From assembly GCA_028286945.1 (NCBI GenBank), contig JAQBQR010000028.1, forward strand, positions 1-51,755: a DNA stretch of 51,755 bases. The letters are read 5' to 3'. The notes under the pieces were generated by a model. That model saw nothing but the letters and a program-made list of their open reading frames with translations, made no database searches and had not been told where the DNA came from. The position numbers were made by a program, and so were the translations under genes. Positions 18,811 to 28,123 of the stretch are shown piece by piece (positions within the stretch are counted from its first letter, which is position 1; each line of letters starts with the position of its first letter). The stretch comes from Parcubacteria group bacterium (GTDB lineage Bacteria > Patescibacteriota > Minisyncoccia > Phycocordibacterales > Phycocordibacteraceae).

Positions 18811-20745
18811 ATGAAAATCACCCCCCGACAATTTCTTGTTCAGAATCGATTTCTTGCGATGGCGATCTTCGTAACTGTAGTGGCGTTCTCGAGTATCGTA
18901 TTTCTTAATGTAGGAAATGTGCACGCACAGTCATGTGGGGACTATATCCAGGGAGGTGGTGGCACGTGTACCGATCTTGATCCAAGCCGCCAAGATCCCG
19001 CACAAGTGGCATTCACGGCAAATCCAAGCAGCATTCAGTCAGGCGCCAGCTCGCTTCTTTCGTGGGGTTCGGACAATTCAAGCAGCTATTATCCCTATGA
19101 TACTTGTACGATCGATCATGGTGTAGGAGCTTTTGCTAATTCGGGATCAGTAAGTGTTTCTCCAGCACAAACCACCACATACAACATCTTTTGTCGGCAT
19201 ACCGTGCAGTACTCAACTCCGTGCGGTAATACGAATTGTTTTACCTATGGGTATATAGATTCAAGTGCAGCCACTACGGTCAGTGTCACGCAAAATCCTT
19301 CGCTTCTCGTTTCTTGTTCTGTAACTCCCGCTTCCATAAATACAAATAATTCGGCCACCTGGGCGGTATCTGCATCTGGAGGAACGGGTTCGTATACGTA
19401 TGCGTGGAGCGGAACCGATGGACTTTCGGGTACTTCAGCTTCTGTTTCAAAACTCTATACAGCTGCCGGCGCAAAAAGTGGAACAGTTACGGTGACTTCA
19501 GTAGGAGGACAAAGTTTAAATACAATTCAACCAACTCAAGATCATCCTGGTTTGCTCGGATACGCAACGGACATCGTTGCCATGTTCTTGCACCCGGTTA
19601 ACATAGCGCATGCAATGATGATTGCTTGTGATGGTGGAGGATTCGCTTTCTTTATCGGAAATGGTGGAGGATGTGATGCCGGTGTTGGAGGTGATGGTCC
19701 AAGCGCCACCACTGTTTCTTGTACTAATACCATTACCGTCAATTCTCCACTCCAACCTGACCTCACCCCACTCTCCCTCACCCCACACACCGTAGTGGCA
19801 GGGCAATCATCAGTCTTCACAGCGACCCTTGCAAACACGGGCACGGCAGCCACTCCAAACTTCTCTTCAACGGTCTATGTTTGTGCCACGAGTGATGCCG
19901 CGTGTCTTGGAAACTCACTTGCACGAGCACAATCTGTTTGGGACAAACTCCTTGCTTATGTGCACGCGCAGATTGCACACGCAGCCACGTCCATGAAGAT
20001 CACCCTTACCGGAGCTGCTATCGGTGCAGGAAGTACCGGTCCCCAAAGCGGTTCGTATACCTTTGCTTCACCTGGCACGTATCAAATGCGCCTTTGTGCT
20101 GACCTTCCAAACAATCAAGTGACTGAATCAGATGAGAATAACAACTGCGGAAACTGGGAGGTACTTGCCGTGTGTCCTTCAGGCAACACGATAGATGGTT
20201 CAGGAAACTGTGTAGCTCCTCCGCCACCATCTAATCCTCAGCCAACGTGTTCACTCACTGCAACTCCTTCAAACTCTGTTCCCTCAACACTCACCTGGTC
20301 ATCAACTAATGCCACGACGTGTACGGGTGGTGGATTCTCGGCGGGGAATGCAACAGGTGGTTCGGTAACAGCAGGAACGCCGGGAACGTATACGCTTAGC
20401 TGTACCGGTTCGGGAGGTTCATGTAGTACCTCTGCAGATATTTCTGGAGGTGTCTGTACTGGTACTCCAACCATTACCATCGCCGCTGCACCCGGTCGCG
20501 TTCGTGTCGGCCAAACCTCGACCATCTCATGGACGGCAACTAACGTTCCAGGAGCAAGTCCAACCTGCACTGTCTCTGGTCCAGGCGTATCACAAAGTAT
20601 TCCAGCAGGAGGTACGCCAACGTGTGCAATTCCAAATGGATCGGCATCACCAACCATAAATACGCAGTCCACCTACACCATTACCTGTGCAGGCATCTCA
20701 AAGAGTGTGACCGTGAACGTGATTCCTAAATTCATCGAGTTCTAG
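18811..20745 (+). CDS. Secreted surface protein with CARDB and Ig-like domains (paralogue of 24130..26040)
   Basis: TM/signal N-terminus; PDLTPLSLTPHTVVAGQSSVFTATLANTGTAATPNFSSTVYVCATSDAACL; C-terminus NVIPKFIEF*. Confidence 0.8.
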   Translation: MKITPRQFLVQNRFLAMAIFVTVVAFSSIVFLNVGNVHAQSCGDYIQGGGGTCTDLDPSRQDPAQVAFTANPSSIQSGASSLLSWGSDNSSSYYPYDTCTIDHGVGAFANSGSVSVSPAQTTTYNIFCRHTVQYSTPCGNTNCFTYGYIDSSAATTVSVTQNPSLLVSCSVTPASINTNNSATWAVSASGGTGSYTYAWSGTDGLSGTSASVSKLYTAAGAKSGTVTVTSVGGQSLNTIQPTQDHPGLLGYATDIVAMFLHPVNIAHAMMIACDGGGFAFFIGNGGGCDAGVGGDGPSATTVSCTNTITVNSPLQPDLTPLSLTPHTVVAGQSSVFTATLANTGTAATPNFSSTVYVCATSDAACLGNSLARAQSVWDKLLAYVHAQIAHAATSMKITLTGAAIGAGSTGPQSGSYTFASPGTYQMRLCADLPNNQVTESDENNNCGNWEVLAVCPSGNTIDGSGNCVAPPPPSNPQPTCSLTATPSNSVPSTLTWSSTNATTCTGGGFSAGNATGGSVTAGTPGTYTLSCTGSGGSCSTSADISGGVCTGTPTITIAAAPGRVRVGQTSTISWTATNVPGASPTCTVSGPGVSQSIPAGGTPTCAIPNGSASPTINTQSTYTITCAGISKSVTVNVIPKFIEF

Positions 20746-20857
20746 ATTTTAGATAGAGTATAGAGCCCGTCAGGCCTTGTTAGTTTCGCATAAGTGTGGT
20801 TATGTGAGGGCTGTGGCGCTTTTGCCACGTCCTTTTCAGACCACAGGAGGGTTCGAG

Positions 20858-21442
20858 ATGATTCGTTATACACTCGCAGTCGCGATGATGCTCGGTCTTT
20901 CTGCGGCAGCGCATGCCCAGGAGGACTATCCACACGCCGCGGACATACGTCCGATGGGTCCGCAAGAGCAGGCGGGGAGGTATCAACCCCCGCCGAATCC
21001 GCAGATGTCGCAACGGGATGTCCGTAAACTATGCCCGAACGATACAGAGTGCATCTACTGGGTGAATCACAGTAAGCATCGCATTACCCAGATGCTCTAT
21101 GCCGTTGCCCGCGACGCGTCGACCGGCCAGTATTTCTGGAGCGGTAAGCAACTCGCACCCAACGTCGAGCTCTATAACAACAGATGGATCTTCATTCGTC
21201 GGCCGAAGGACATGGGCTGTTCGATCGCCTTTCGGATCTGGCTGGAGTATAAGGGGCACTCGATCTGGGCCGAAGACGAATTCAACTTCTGCACGGACAA
21301 GGCCTCATATATCGAACTCAAACCTCCCCAGATGCCAAATGCTCCGAAACGTCCATGTGTGTACGTCGAGGCGGATCCGAACGCTCCTTCTGAGTCAACG
21401 GCTGCTGCACAGGAACGATGTACCCAGTCTCAGTCGAACTAG
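20858..21442 (+). CDS. Secreted protein of unknown function with proteobacterial-style signal peptide; GC-rich codon usage
   Basis: SD cacAGGAGGgttcgagATG; MIRYTLAVAMMLGLSAAAHAQEDYP; Cys-containing mature region. Confidence 0.7.
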   Translation: MIRYTLAVAMMLGLSAAAHAQEDYPHAADIRPMGPQEQAGRYQPPPNPQMSQRDVRKLCPNDTECIYWVNHSKHRITQMLYAVARDASTGQYFWSGKQLAPNVELYNNRWIFIRRPKDMGCSIAFRIWLEYKGHSIWAEDEFNFCTDKASYIELKPPQMPNAPKRPCVYVEADPNAPSESTAAAQERCTQSQSN

Positions 21443-21468
21443 GTCATGCGCGCCCATTTCGACAACAG

Positions 21469-21503
21469 AGCCCGCCAACCCTTTCAGGGAAGGCGGGCTT
21501 TTT
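21469..21503 (+). terminator. Terminator after the GC-rich secreted gene
   Basis: AGCCCGCC...GGCGGGCTttttt. Confidence 0.8.
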
Positions 21504-21557
21504 GCATATTTGGCTTGGTATTGCCGCTACAGGTTAGATTTGGTATAGTCTTCACAC

Positions 21558-21809
21558 ATGAAAAAAGACATCCACCCCGCAGATTACCGCCAGGTGATTT
21601 TCGAAGATATTGCCTCAGGCAAGTCTTTCCTTATTGGTTCAACCATCCATGCCACGGAAACGGGCACGTTTGAAGGAAAGGAATACCCAAAGGTAACCGT
21701 TGAAATCTCAAGCAAGTCTCATCCTTTCTACACCGGTGAAGATCGTACGCTTGATAAGACAGGACGTGTTGAGCGCTTCAAGCAGCGCGCACAGAAGGCA
21801 GGGAAGTAA
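21558..21809 (+). CDS. rpmE: 50S ribosomal protein L31, type B
   Basis: MKKDIHPADYRQVIFEDIASGKSFLIGSTIHATE...YPKVTVEISSKSHPFYTGEDR. Confidence 0.93.
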   Translation: MKKDIHPADYRQVIFEDIASGKSFLIGSTIHATETGTFEGKEYPKVTVEISSKSHPFYTGEDRTLDKTGRVERFKQRAQKAGK

Positions 21810-21810
21810 C

Positions 21811-21839
21811 AAAAAAGCCGCTTCACAGCGGCTTTTTTG
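21811..21839 (+). terminator. Terminator after L31
   Basis: aaaaaaGCCGCttcacaGCGGCtttttt. Confidence 0.88.
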
Positions 21840-21917
21840 TTGGCGGCAGATTGTTTTGTGCCGAACCCTCATCAAGAAGGTAATTATAATTCTTTGAATT
21901 CTGAAGTCAATTATAAA

Positions 21918-21949
21918 ATCAAACACACCGCTCAAGCGGTGTGTTTGAT
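21918..21949 (-). terminator. Perfect 15-bp stem with 2-nt loop, probable terminator of the tRNA-like element
   Basis: ATCAAACACACCGCT ca AGCGGTGTGTTTGAT; downstream on the minus strand is ttttataatt. Confidence 0.7.
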
Positions 21950-21951
21950 AG

Positions 21952-22020
21952 TGCCGGCGGAGGGAATCGAACCCTCATGTCAAACTTGATGAGGGTTCGG
22001 CATGCGAACCTGCCACCGGC
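21952..22020 (-). tRNA. Atypical tRNA-like element, anticodon uncertain (CAT in a candidate loop), 69 nt, no encoded CCA
   Basis: Acceptor GCCGGTG/CGCCGGC and T-arm GAGGG-TTCGATT-CCCTC are good; D and anticodon arms are degenerate and overlap a competing 10-bp hairpin. Confidence 0.45.
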
Positions 22021-22104
22021 ACATTGGAATTATAAGAAACAGTCGATCAAGAAAATCTTGAGATTCTTTAGGTAAAAACTGAGTTTTTTGCTAGGATTTG
22101 GGAA

Positions 22105-23058
22105 ATGGAATATTCGCCAGAATTTAAAACGAATCACAAGACCGCGTATCTGGCGGAAGAATATGAGCGCCTGGTGCGTGAGTATGAAGACGCTGTGGGG
22201 GCGGCAGCAGGTGACGCGGAACTTTTAGCACTAGCGGATGAGGACAAAACTCGCATCGAAGCGCGTCAGGGCGAGATCCTAGGAGAGATTGAGCAAATTC
22301 TCGATAAGGATAAAGAAGAAGAAACCTTGCCGAAGGCCGTGGTGCTTGAACTTCGCGCAGGTGCAGGAGGTGATGAAGCATCGCTGTTCGCCTCGGAGCT
22401 TCGTGATATGTATATAAAATATGCGGAAGGGAAACGATGGCAGGCACGCCGTATTGATGATCTTACTATTGAATTTGCCGGAACGGCCGCATACGAAGCA
22501 CTTCGCTATGAAACGGGCGTTCACCGCGTGCAGCGTGTGCCCCTCACAGAAAAGAACGGACGAATTCATACCTCAACTGCTTCGGTGGCCGTGCTCCCCA
22601 TTCGCACAAAACCAAAGTTCGAAATCAACATGGCAGATATCGAAATGGAATTCTCTCGCTCCGGAGGAGCTGGCGGGCAGAACGTGAACAAGGTTGAAAG
22701 CGCTGTGCGTCTTATCCATAAGCCCACCGGTATTGATGTGCGCTCGACCAGCGAACGTTCACAGCTCAATAACCGCCTTAAGGCGCTTGAGCTTCTTTCA
22801 GCAAAACTTGAGACCATCTATGAAGAAGAGGAGGCGAAGAAGCACGCAGATCTTCGAAGCGGTCAGATTGGCACCGGCGACCGTTCTGAAAAAATTCGTA
22901 CCTATAACTTCCCGCAAGACCGTGTGACGGACCATCGCCTCAAAGAGTCATGGCATAACCTCCCGAAGATTATGCTTGGGGGCATTGACCCAATAATCGA
23001 AGCCCTTCAGACCGCAGCAGCAAGCGGAGGAGTTGGTGCGGCAGATAGTGACGACTAA
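22105..23058 (+). CDS. prfA: Peptide chain release factor 1
   Basis: [70 protein letters not shown]. Confidence 0.94.
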   Translation: MEYSPEFKTNHKTAYLAEEYERLVREYEDAVGAAAGDAELLALADEDKTRIEARQGEILGEIEQILDKDKEEETLPKAVVLELRAGAGGDEASLFASELRDMYIKYAEGKRWQARRIDDLTIEFAGTAAYEALRYETGVHRVQRVPLTEKNGRIHTSTASVAVLPIRTKPKFEINMADIEMEFSRSGGAGGQNVNKVESAVRLIHKPTGIDVRSTSERSQLNNRLKALELLSAKLETIYEEEEAKKHADLRSGQIGTGDRSEKIRTYNFPQDRVTDHRLKESWHNLPKIMLGGIDPIIEALQTAAASGGVGAADSDD

Positions 23059-23123
23059 TCGAAAACCATGCCATATCCACATCGTTCAATTCACTAGGTT
23101 GCTTGCATGCTACTGTTTAAGTA

Positions 23124-24137
23124 ATGAACGAACCGACCCCGCTCGCTAACGTTGTTCCACCCCTTACTCGATCCGCTCAGACCTCTTTTGGTGCGCGGAA
23201 AATCTTATCAATAGTTGTTCTCCTCGCCGTAATCATCCTGATTCTGGTTGCGGCGCTTTGGTATTCTGGGAAACATAACGCAACCGCAAAACCATTAACG
23301 GGATTTGCTGTTGCGTTAGGCCATGGCCCTGCACGCTCAATGTATGGTGTCGATTTTAAAACAAATACATTCTCACTTCTTGATATTAGTGATGCAAACG
23401 GTACACATTACTTTGCGCTCGATGCACTAACTGGAGCAGCTCAAGAAGATGGGTACGCATACTACATCCTTGGCGCAAAGAATGCTCCAACAAAGGAGAC
23501 TGATCTGTATACCAAGGGCGCAGACGGGAATCTTGTCGCACTCACGCACTCGAACACCTTTAAATACAATCTTTCTGTAGATACAAAAGAAGGTTTATTT
23601 GCATATGAGGCAACTGCGGCAACAAGCTCCACAGCCATAAACACAACCAAAGATTGGCGTATCACCATCTTTTCACAGCAATCGAAGAAGGAAAGTGTAA
23701 TTGCGGCAGGCAATAACCCTGTTCTTCTGTCCGGCATGCACACTGTGGTGTATGACCGAAATCAAAAATTGTATTCCTTTAATATGCAGTCTCAAAAAGA
23801 AATGCAGCTCTTCGACATCGCAACGGGTACTCAATATGCAGTAGATGGCGTACGCAACATGCTTGCGGTGCAAAATCCAATCACGAAGAACATAGATTTC
23901 TTTGATATTGTATACGGCTCTTCGCTTAGTTATGAAAAATCAGTGCCTCTCGTCAAAGCACCGGATTCACTTTCTTTTGTTAATGAGGCGCTTATTGCTG
24001 CGTACTTCACTCCAACCAAGGAAGCCACAACCACCTATCGTTTCCAGTCAGTGGGAAGCCTGAATTCTGCGGTGATCACGGCCCCGCCAACTTATACCTA
24101 CGGAGACGTCCTTCGCACCTACCCATACCATGACTAA
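23124..24137 (+). CDS. Membrane-anchored beta-propeller-like protein (paralogue of 17846..18805)
   Basis: Pro-rich N-terminus, TM segment, YGVDFKTNTFSLLDI..., same genomic context as the paralogue. Confidence 0.65.
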   Translation: MNEPTPLANVVPPLTRSAQTSFGARKILSIVVLLAVIILILVAALWYSGKHNATAKPLTGFAVALGHGPARSMYGVDFKTNTFSLLDISDANGTHYFALDALTGAAQEDGYAYYILGAKNAPTKETDLYTKGADGNLVALTHSNTFKYNLSVDTKEGLFAYEATAATSSTAINTTKDWRITIFSQQSKKESVIAAGNNPVLLSGMHTVVYDRNQKLYSFNMQSQKEMQLFDIATGTQYAVDGVRNMLAVQNPITKNIDFFDIVYGSSLSYEKSVPLVKAPDSLSFVNEALIAAYFTPTKEATTTYRFQSVGSLNSAVITAPPTYTYGDVLRTYPYHD

Positions 24138-26040
24138 AAACATTACCTACAGCTTTGTACTTTTTATTGCCGCATTTGCCTTTACCGCACATGCGCACGC
24201 TGCATTCAATCTTCAGCAGGTATCACAGTATGGTGATAATAAGGTGTTCATGACCAATACAACTGGAGCGTACCATACACATTCAGGTGTTAATTATGAC
24301 AGTAGCGATTCTGCGAATTACAACGGTACCTTTACCGATAACTCACAGAGTCTTTGTAATAGTGCAGTCGCTGCATCAGGACTTTCAGATACTCTCGATA
24401 CATACTGTATTTTCGATAAAGATGACGCTCGTGTAACACAAGTTGTACTTGCGCCTCTTGCCCCGTGCGTTACCTGTGATGGTGGAGGCATTACAGGCGG
24501 TCCTGGCAGTGGTGGAACATTCTATATTCGTTCAATCAGTAAAGACGTAATTGTGTATCAAGTTCCTCTTCAACAGGATCTGCTTTCAACTGTTATTCCA
24601 GCAACGAATACATGGATCGATGCTGACTGGGCATGGATGCTCGCTGGAGGATTTATGGGAACTGCAGGACCTGAACCGCAGCGTCCGTACCCGCCTGACG
24701 TTTGTTTTAACTCACACAGCAGTCTTTACCACAGCCCAATTTCACTTGGTTTCACCACAATAACTTCTGAGACGCGAACCTGTGACGTGTATCATCATAC
24801 TGGCACTATAAATCAAAATCCTGTTGCAACCCTCACAGCCGCTCCTCCAACAGTCGTGGCAGGTGGCGCCTCTCTCTTAACCTATTCGTGCAGTAACGAC
24901 GCAACTGCAGCTGCTATCGATAACGGTGTTGGAGCGGTTAGTCCTGTTGCAGCTGGAAGTCGTTCGGTGACCCCCTCAGATACAACCGTATACACCCTTA
25001 CCTGCACTAACTCGCACGGTTCATCAACGGCGAGCGCAACGGTCACCGTCACTGTGCAACAACCAGACCTCACCCCTCTCTCCCTCACCCCTCATACCGT
25101 AGTGGCAGGGCAGTCTTCAGTCTTCACTGCAACGCTTGCGAACACCGGTACTGCGCCCACGCCAAACTTCTCTTCAACGGTGTATGTATGTGCAACGAGT
25201 GATGCGGCGTGTTTAGCTAACTCTCTTGCGCTTAATTCTTCTACTACCGTCTGGAATAAAATCCTTGCGTTTGTAACAAACATCGCGCACGCCGCCACGT
25301 CCATGAAGATCACCCTTACGGGCGGAGTGATCGCTGCAGGTGCGAATGGTACACAGTCTGGCTCCCACCCCTTTGCCTCACCAGGTACGTACCAAATGCG
25401 TCTCTGTGCTGACCTTCCAAATAATCAGGTCACCGAGTCCGATGAAAACAACAACTGCGGAAACTGGGAAGTGCTTGCCGTATGTCCTGTAGGCAACACG
25501 ATAGATGGTTCAGGAAACTGTGTGCCACCTCAGCCACCTGTTAATCCGCAGCCAACGTGTTCGGTTACTGCCAACCCAACCAGTGGAGTTCCTTCAACCA
25601 TTACCTGGTCTTCCACGAATGCCACGTCATGTACGGGAGGAGGATTCTCAACGGGAGGAGCTCCAGCCGGATCAGCAAACGTTGGAACTGCTGGAACATA
25701 CACTCTTTCTTGTTCAGGCACCGGTGGGTCATGTCCTGTCGCAAGTGTGACTTTGGGTGGGGGAGCATGTACGAACCCTACAGCAACCATTACTGCCGCT
25801 CAGACTCGTATCCGGTCCGGAGGAACCACCACTATCACGTACGCTGCCAGCGGGGTCTCAGGAGCTTGTACCGTTACGGGTCCTGGAGCGCCAGGTGCGG
25901 TTAACCCAGCTTCCTGCAACGTAGGTTCTACGTCTTTCCCAACTCCGGCCCTTCAGACCCAGACCACGTACACCATTACGTGTCCAGGGGCGACGAGTCA
26001 GGTGATTGTGAACGTAATACCTAAGTTCATCGAGTTTTAG
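24130..26040 (+). CDS. Secreted surface protein with CARDB and Ig-like domains (paralogue of 18811..20745)
   Basis: Signal peptide; PDLTPLSLTPHTVVAGQSSVFTATLANTGTAPTPNFSSTVYVCATSDAACL; C-terminus NVIPKFIEF*. Confidence 0.8.
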   Translation: MTKNITYSFVLFIAAFAFTAHAHAAFNLQQVSQYGDNKVFMTNTTGAYHTHSGVNYDSSDSANYNGTFTDNSQSLCNSAVAASGLSDTLDTYCIFDKDDARVTQVVLAPLAPCVTCDGGGITGGPGSGGTFYIRSISKDVIVYQVPLQQDLLSTVIPATNTWIDADWAWMLAGGFMGTAGPEPQRPYPPDVCFNSHSSLYHSPISLGFTTITSETRTCDVYHHTGTINQNPVATLTAAPPTVVAGGASLLTYSCSNDATAAAIDNGVGAVSPVAAGSRSVTPSDTTVYTLTCTNSHGSSTASATVTVTVQQPDLTPLSLTPHTVVAGQSSVFTATLANTGTAPTPNFSSTVYVCATSDAACLANSLALNSSTTVWNKILAFVTNIAHAATSMKITLTGGVIAAGANGTQSGSHPFASPGTYQMRLCADLPNNQVTESDENNNCGNWEVLAVCPVGNTIDGSGNCVPPQPPVNPQPTCSVTANPTSGVPSTITWSSTNATSCTGGGFSTGGAPAGSANVGTAGTYTLSCSGTGGSCPVASVTLGGGACTNPTATITAAQTRIRSGGTTTITYAASGVSGACTVTGPGAPGAVNPASCNVGSTSFPTPALQTQTTYTITCPGATSQVIVNVIPKFIEF

Positions 26041-26080
26041 GGATTTGCCCCTATTAAAGCCCTGTGATATCTTATTCCTT

Positions 26081-26782
26081 ATGAATACTGCAGATATGCA
26101 GGGTGTTGGCGTCGACCGTCTTTTTGAGGCGGGCGCCCACTTTGCCCAAGTAAAAAGCCGCCGTCACCCAACAATGAAGAAGTTTGTCCTTGGCACCAAG
26201 TCCAAGGTTGAAATCTTTGATCTCGTGAAGACTGATGAACAGCTCATCGCTGCAAAGACTGCTATGGCTGCTCTTGCTCGTGATGGAAAGACGGTACTTT
26301 TCGTTGGAGGAAAGCGTGAAATCTCAGACCAGGTCCGTGAAGCTGCTGCTAAAATTGGTCAGCCGTACGTAGCCGGCCGTTGGCTCGGAGGAACTATCTC
26401 TAACTTCGTAGAGATTAAGAAGCGTATCGATCGTCTTGCTGATCTTCAGGCAAAGCGCGATTCAGGTGAACTTGCTAAGACTCACACGAAGCTTGAGCGT
26501 GTCTTCATCGACCGTGAAATCGAGCGTCTTGAGACTCGTCTTTCAGGACTTTCTACTTTGGCAAAGCGTCCTGACGCTATGATCATCGTTGACCCTAAGC
26601 GCGAAGCACATGCAGCAAAGGAGGCGAATGACGCACACATCCCGGTGATTGGCATCATGAGCTCTGACAACGACCTCTCAGATGCACAGTTCCCAATCGT
26701 GACGAACGACGCGTCTCGCAAGACCGTTGAGCTTCTCCTCGGAGAACTCGCAGCTGCATACGCTGCTGGCCGCGCCGCGTAA
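26081..26782 (+). CDS. rpsB: 30S ribosomal protein S2 (ORF track start 26045 trimmed)
   Basis: LFEAGAHFAQVKSRRHPTMKKFV, VLFVGGKREISDQV, YVAGRWLGGTISNF, PDAMIIVDPKREAHAAKEA. Confidence 0.95.
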   Translation: MNTADMQGVGVDRLFEAGAHFAQVKSRRHPTMKKFVLGTKSKVEIFDLVKTDEQLIAAKTAMAALARDGKTVLFVGGKREISDQVREAAAKIGQPYVAGRWLGGTISNFVEIKKRIDRLADLQAKRDSGELAKTHTKLERVFIDREIERLETRLSGLSTLAKRPDAMIIVDPKREAHAAKEANDAHIPVIGIMSSDNDLSDAQFPIVTNDASRKTVELLLGELAAAYAAGRAA

Positions 26783-26819
26783 GTGGTTGGTTAGTTTTGG
26801 GTGATTGTTTGGTGCAATA

Positions 26820-26888
26820 GGATTGGCGCAGAGGATAGCTTCCGAGCGAGCGGAGCCCGTGCAGGAAGACTATCCGTGCAGTCAATCC
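26820..26888 (+). ncRNA. Structured spacer between rpsB and tsf, candidate cis-regulatory RNA
   Basis: Nested complementary blocks GGATTG/CAATCC, GGATAG/CTATCC, CTTCC/GGAAG. Confidence 0.4.
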
Positions 26889-26924
26889 ATTTACGTAATA
26901 CTTATTTCAAATAATTGATCTTCT

Positions 26925-27509
26925 ATGGACATCTCAATGGACACTCTAAAAATGCTTCGCGACAAAACCGGCCTTTCGGTTATGCAGTGCAAGAAAGCCC
27001 TTGAAGAGGCGAACGGCGACGCTGCACAGGCAGAGGTAATCCTCCGCAAGCGCTCGAGCGATGCTGCTGACAAGAAGTCAGATCGCGAGCTTGGTGCTGG
27101 TGCCGTAGCAAGTTACATCCACGGTGGTGAAATCGGCGCGATGGTTCTTCTTTCATGCGAGACCGACTTCGTTGCGCGTAACGAAGAATTTCCTGCGCTT
27201 GCCCGCGAAATTGCCATGCAGGTTGCTGCAACAAATCCAAAGTATCTCCATGATACGGATATTGATGACACTGCGCGTACTGCTGCAATGACCGTCTTCA
27301 CTGAAGAGGTTAAAGATAAGCCGGAAGAAATGCGTGAGAAGATTCTTGAAGGAAAGATGCAGTCATACTTCAAGGACATGGTTCTTATGAACCAGCCGTT
27401 CATCAAGGATGATTCAAAGACCATCCAGCAGCTTGTGGATCAGGCGTCACAGAAATTTGGTGAACGCGTAGTGATCTCACAATTCGTTCGCTTCTCAGCG
27501 CGCGGATAG
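26925..27509 (+). CDS. tsf: Elongation factor Ts
   Basis: LRDKTGLSVMQCKKALEEANGDAAQAEVILRK...GAVASYIHGGEIGAMVLLSCETDFVARNEEF. Confidence 0.95.
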   Translation: MDISMDTLKMLRDKTGLSVMQCKKALEEANGDAAQAEVILRKRSSDAADKKSDRELGAGAVASYIHGGEIGAMVLLSCETDFVARNEEFPALAREIAMQVAATNPKYLHDTDIDDTARTAAMTVFTEEVKDKPEEMREKILEGKMQSYFKDMVLMNQPFIKDDSKTIQQLVDQASQKFGERVVISQFVRFSARG

Positions 27510-27546
27510 CACAGAAAGGACCAGGCCTAGCCTGGTCCTTTCTGTG
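27510..27546 (+). terminator. 17-bp perfect stem after tsf
   Basis: CACAGAAAGGACCAGGC cta GCCTGGTCCTTTCTGTG. Confidence 0.75.
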
Positions 27547-27565
27547 TATGTCATACTCTTATCTC

Positions 27566-28006
27566 ATGACGTCGTATCTCATTGCCATCTTCATTCCTCT
27601 CGGTATCTTAGTCGGCTTTTTGCTGCTGATTACCGTGGAGGGACGTCGAGGCGCGCGAATCATTCTGCCAGGCCGTAGATATCAATTTGATCTTAAAGCT
27701 GCGCGCGCTCTCTTCATACTTAAGCACGTAGACTGGGGAGCGTTCGCCCATGACCTCACCCGCACCGGTATTGAGAGAATGGCCCATGACATCGCCCACA
27801 GCACTCTGATGGCCGTACGCGCCCTTGAGAGGCAGCTTACGCAGGTGGTGAGGACATTGCGGGCTCGTCGCGAACACCCACTTTTCCCGATCTCTGCAGC
27901 TGACCGCCCGTCACGTATTCAGACCACTATTTCCTACGTAAAAAAGACGGTCAGACGCTCTCGAAAGCAGCCAACAGAAACGCCAGACCAGACCCGCGCA
28001 CAGTAG
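27566..28006 (+). CDS. Single-TM hypothetical protein with basic cytoplasmic region
   Basis: MTSYLIAIFIPLGILVGFLLLITVEGRRGARIILPG; CATACT 8 nt upstream of this ATG (ORF track start 27548). Confidence 0.6.
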   Translation: MTSYLIAIFIPLGILVGFLLLITVEGRRGARIILPGRRYQFDLKAARALFILKHVDWGAFAHDLTRTGIERMAHDIAHSTLMAVRALERQLTQVVRTLRARREHPLFPISAADRPSRIQTTISYVKKTVRRSRKQPTETPDQTRAQ

Positions 28007-28045
28007 CGAGTTTTGTGGTAAAACATATAGCAGTGCCCAATACGT

Positions 28046-28121
28046 GCCGCCTTAGCTCAGTTGGTAGAGCAACACTTTTGTAAAGTGAAGGTCCCCAGTT
28101 CAAGCCTGGGAGGCGGCTCCA
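28046..28121 (+). tRNA. tRNA-Thr (anticodon TGT), CCA encoded
   Basis: GCCGCCT TA GCTCAGTTGGTAGAGC A ACACT TTTGTAA AGTGA ... CCAGTTCAAGCCTGG AGGCGGC T CCA. Confidence 0.95.
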
Positions 28122-28123
28122 AA

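Noticed and set aside
21469-21503. Hairpin as a novel structured RNA
   Set aside because: Stem plus T-run is an ordinary rho-independent terminator.
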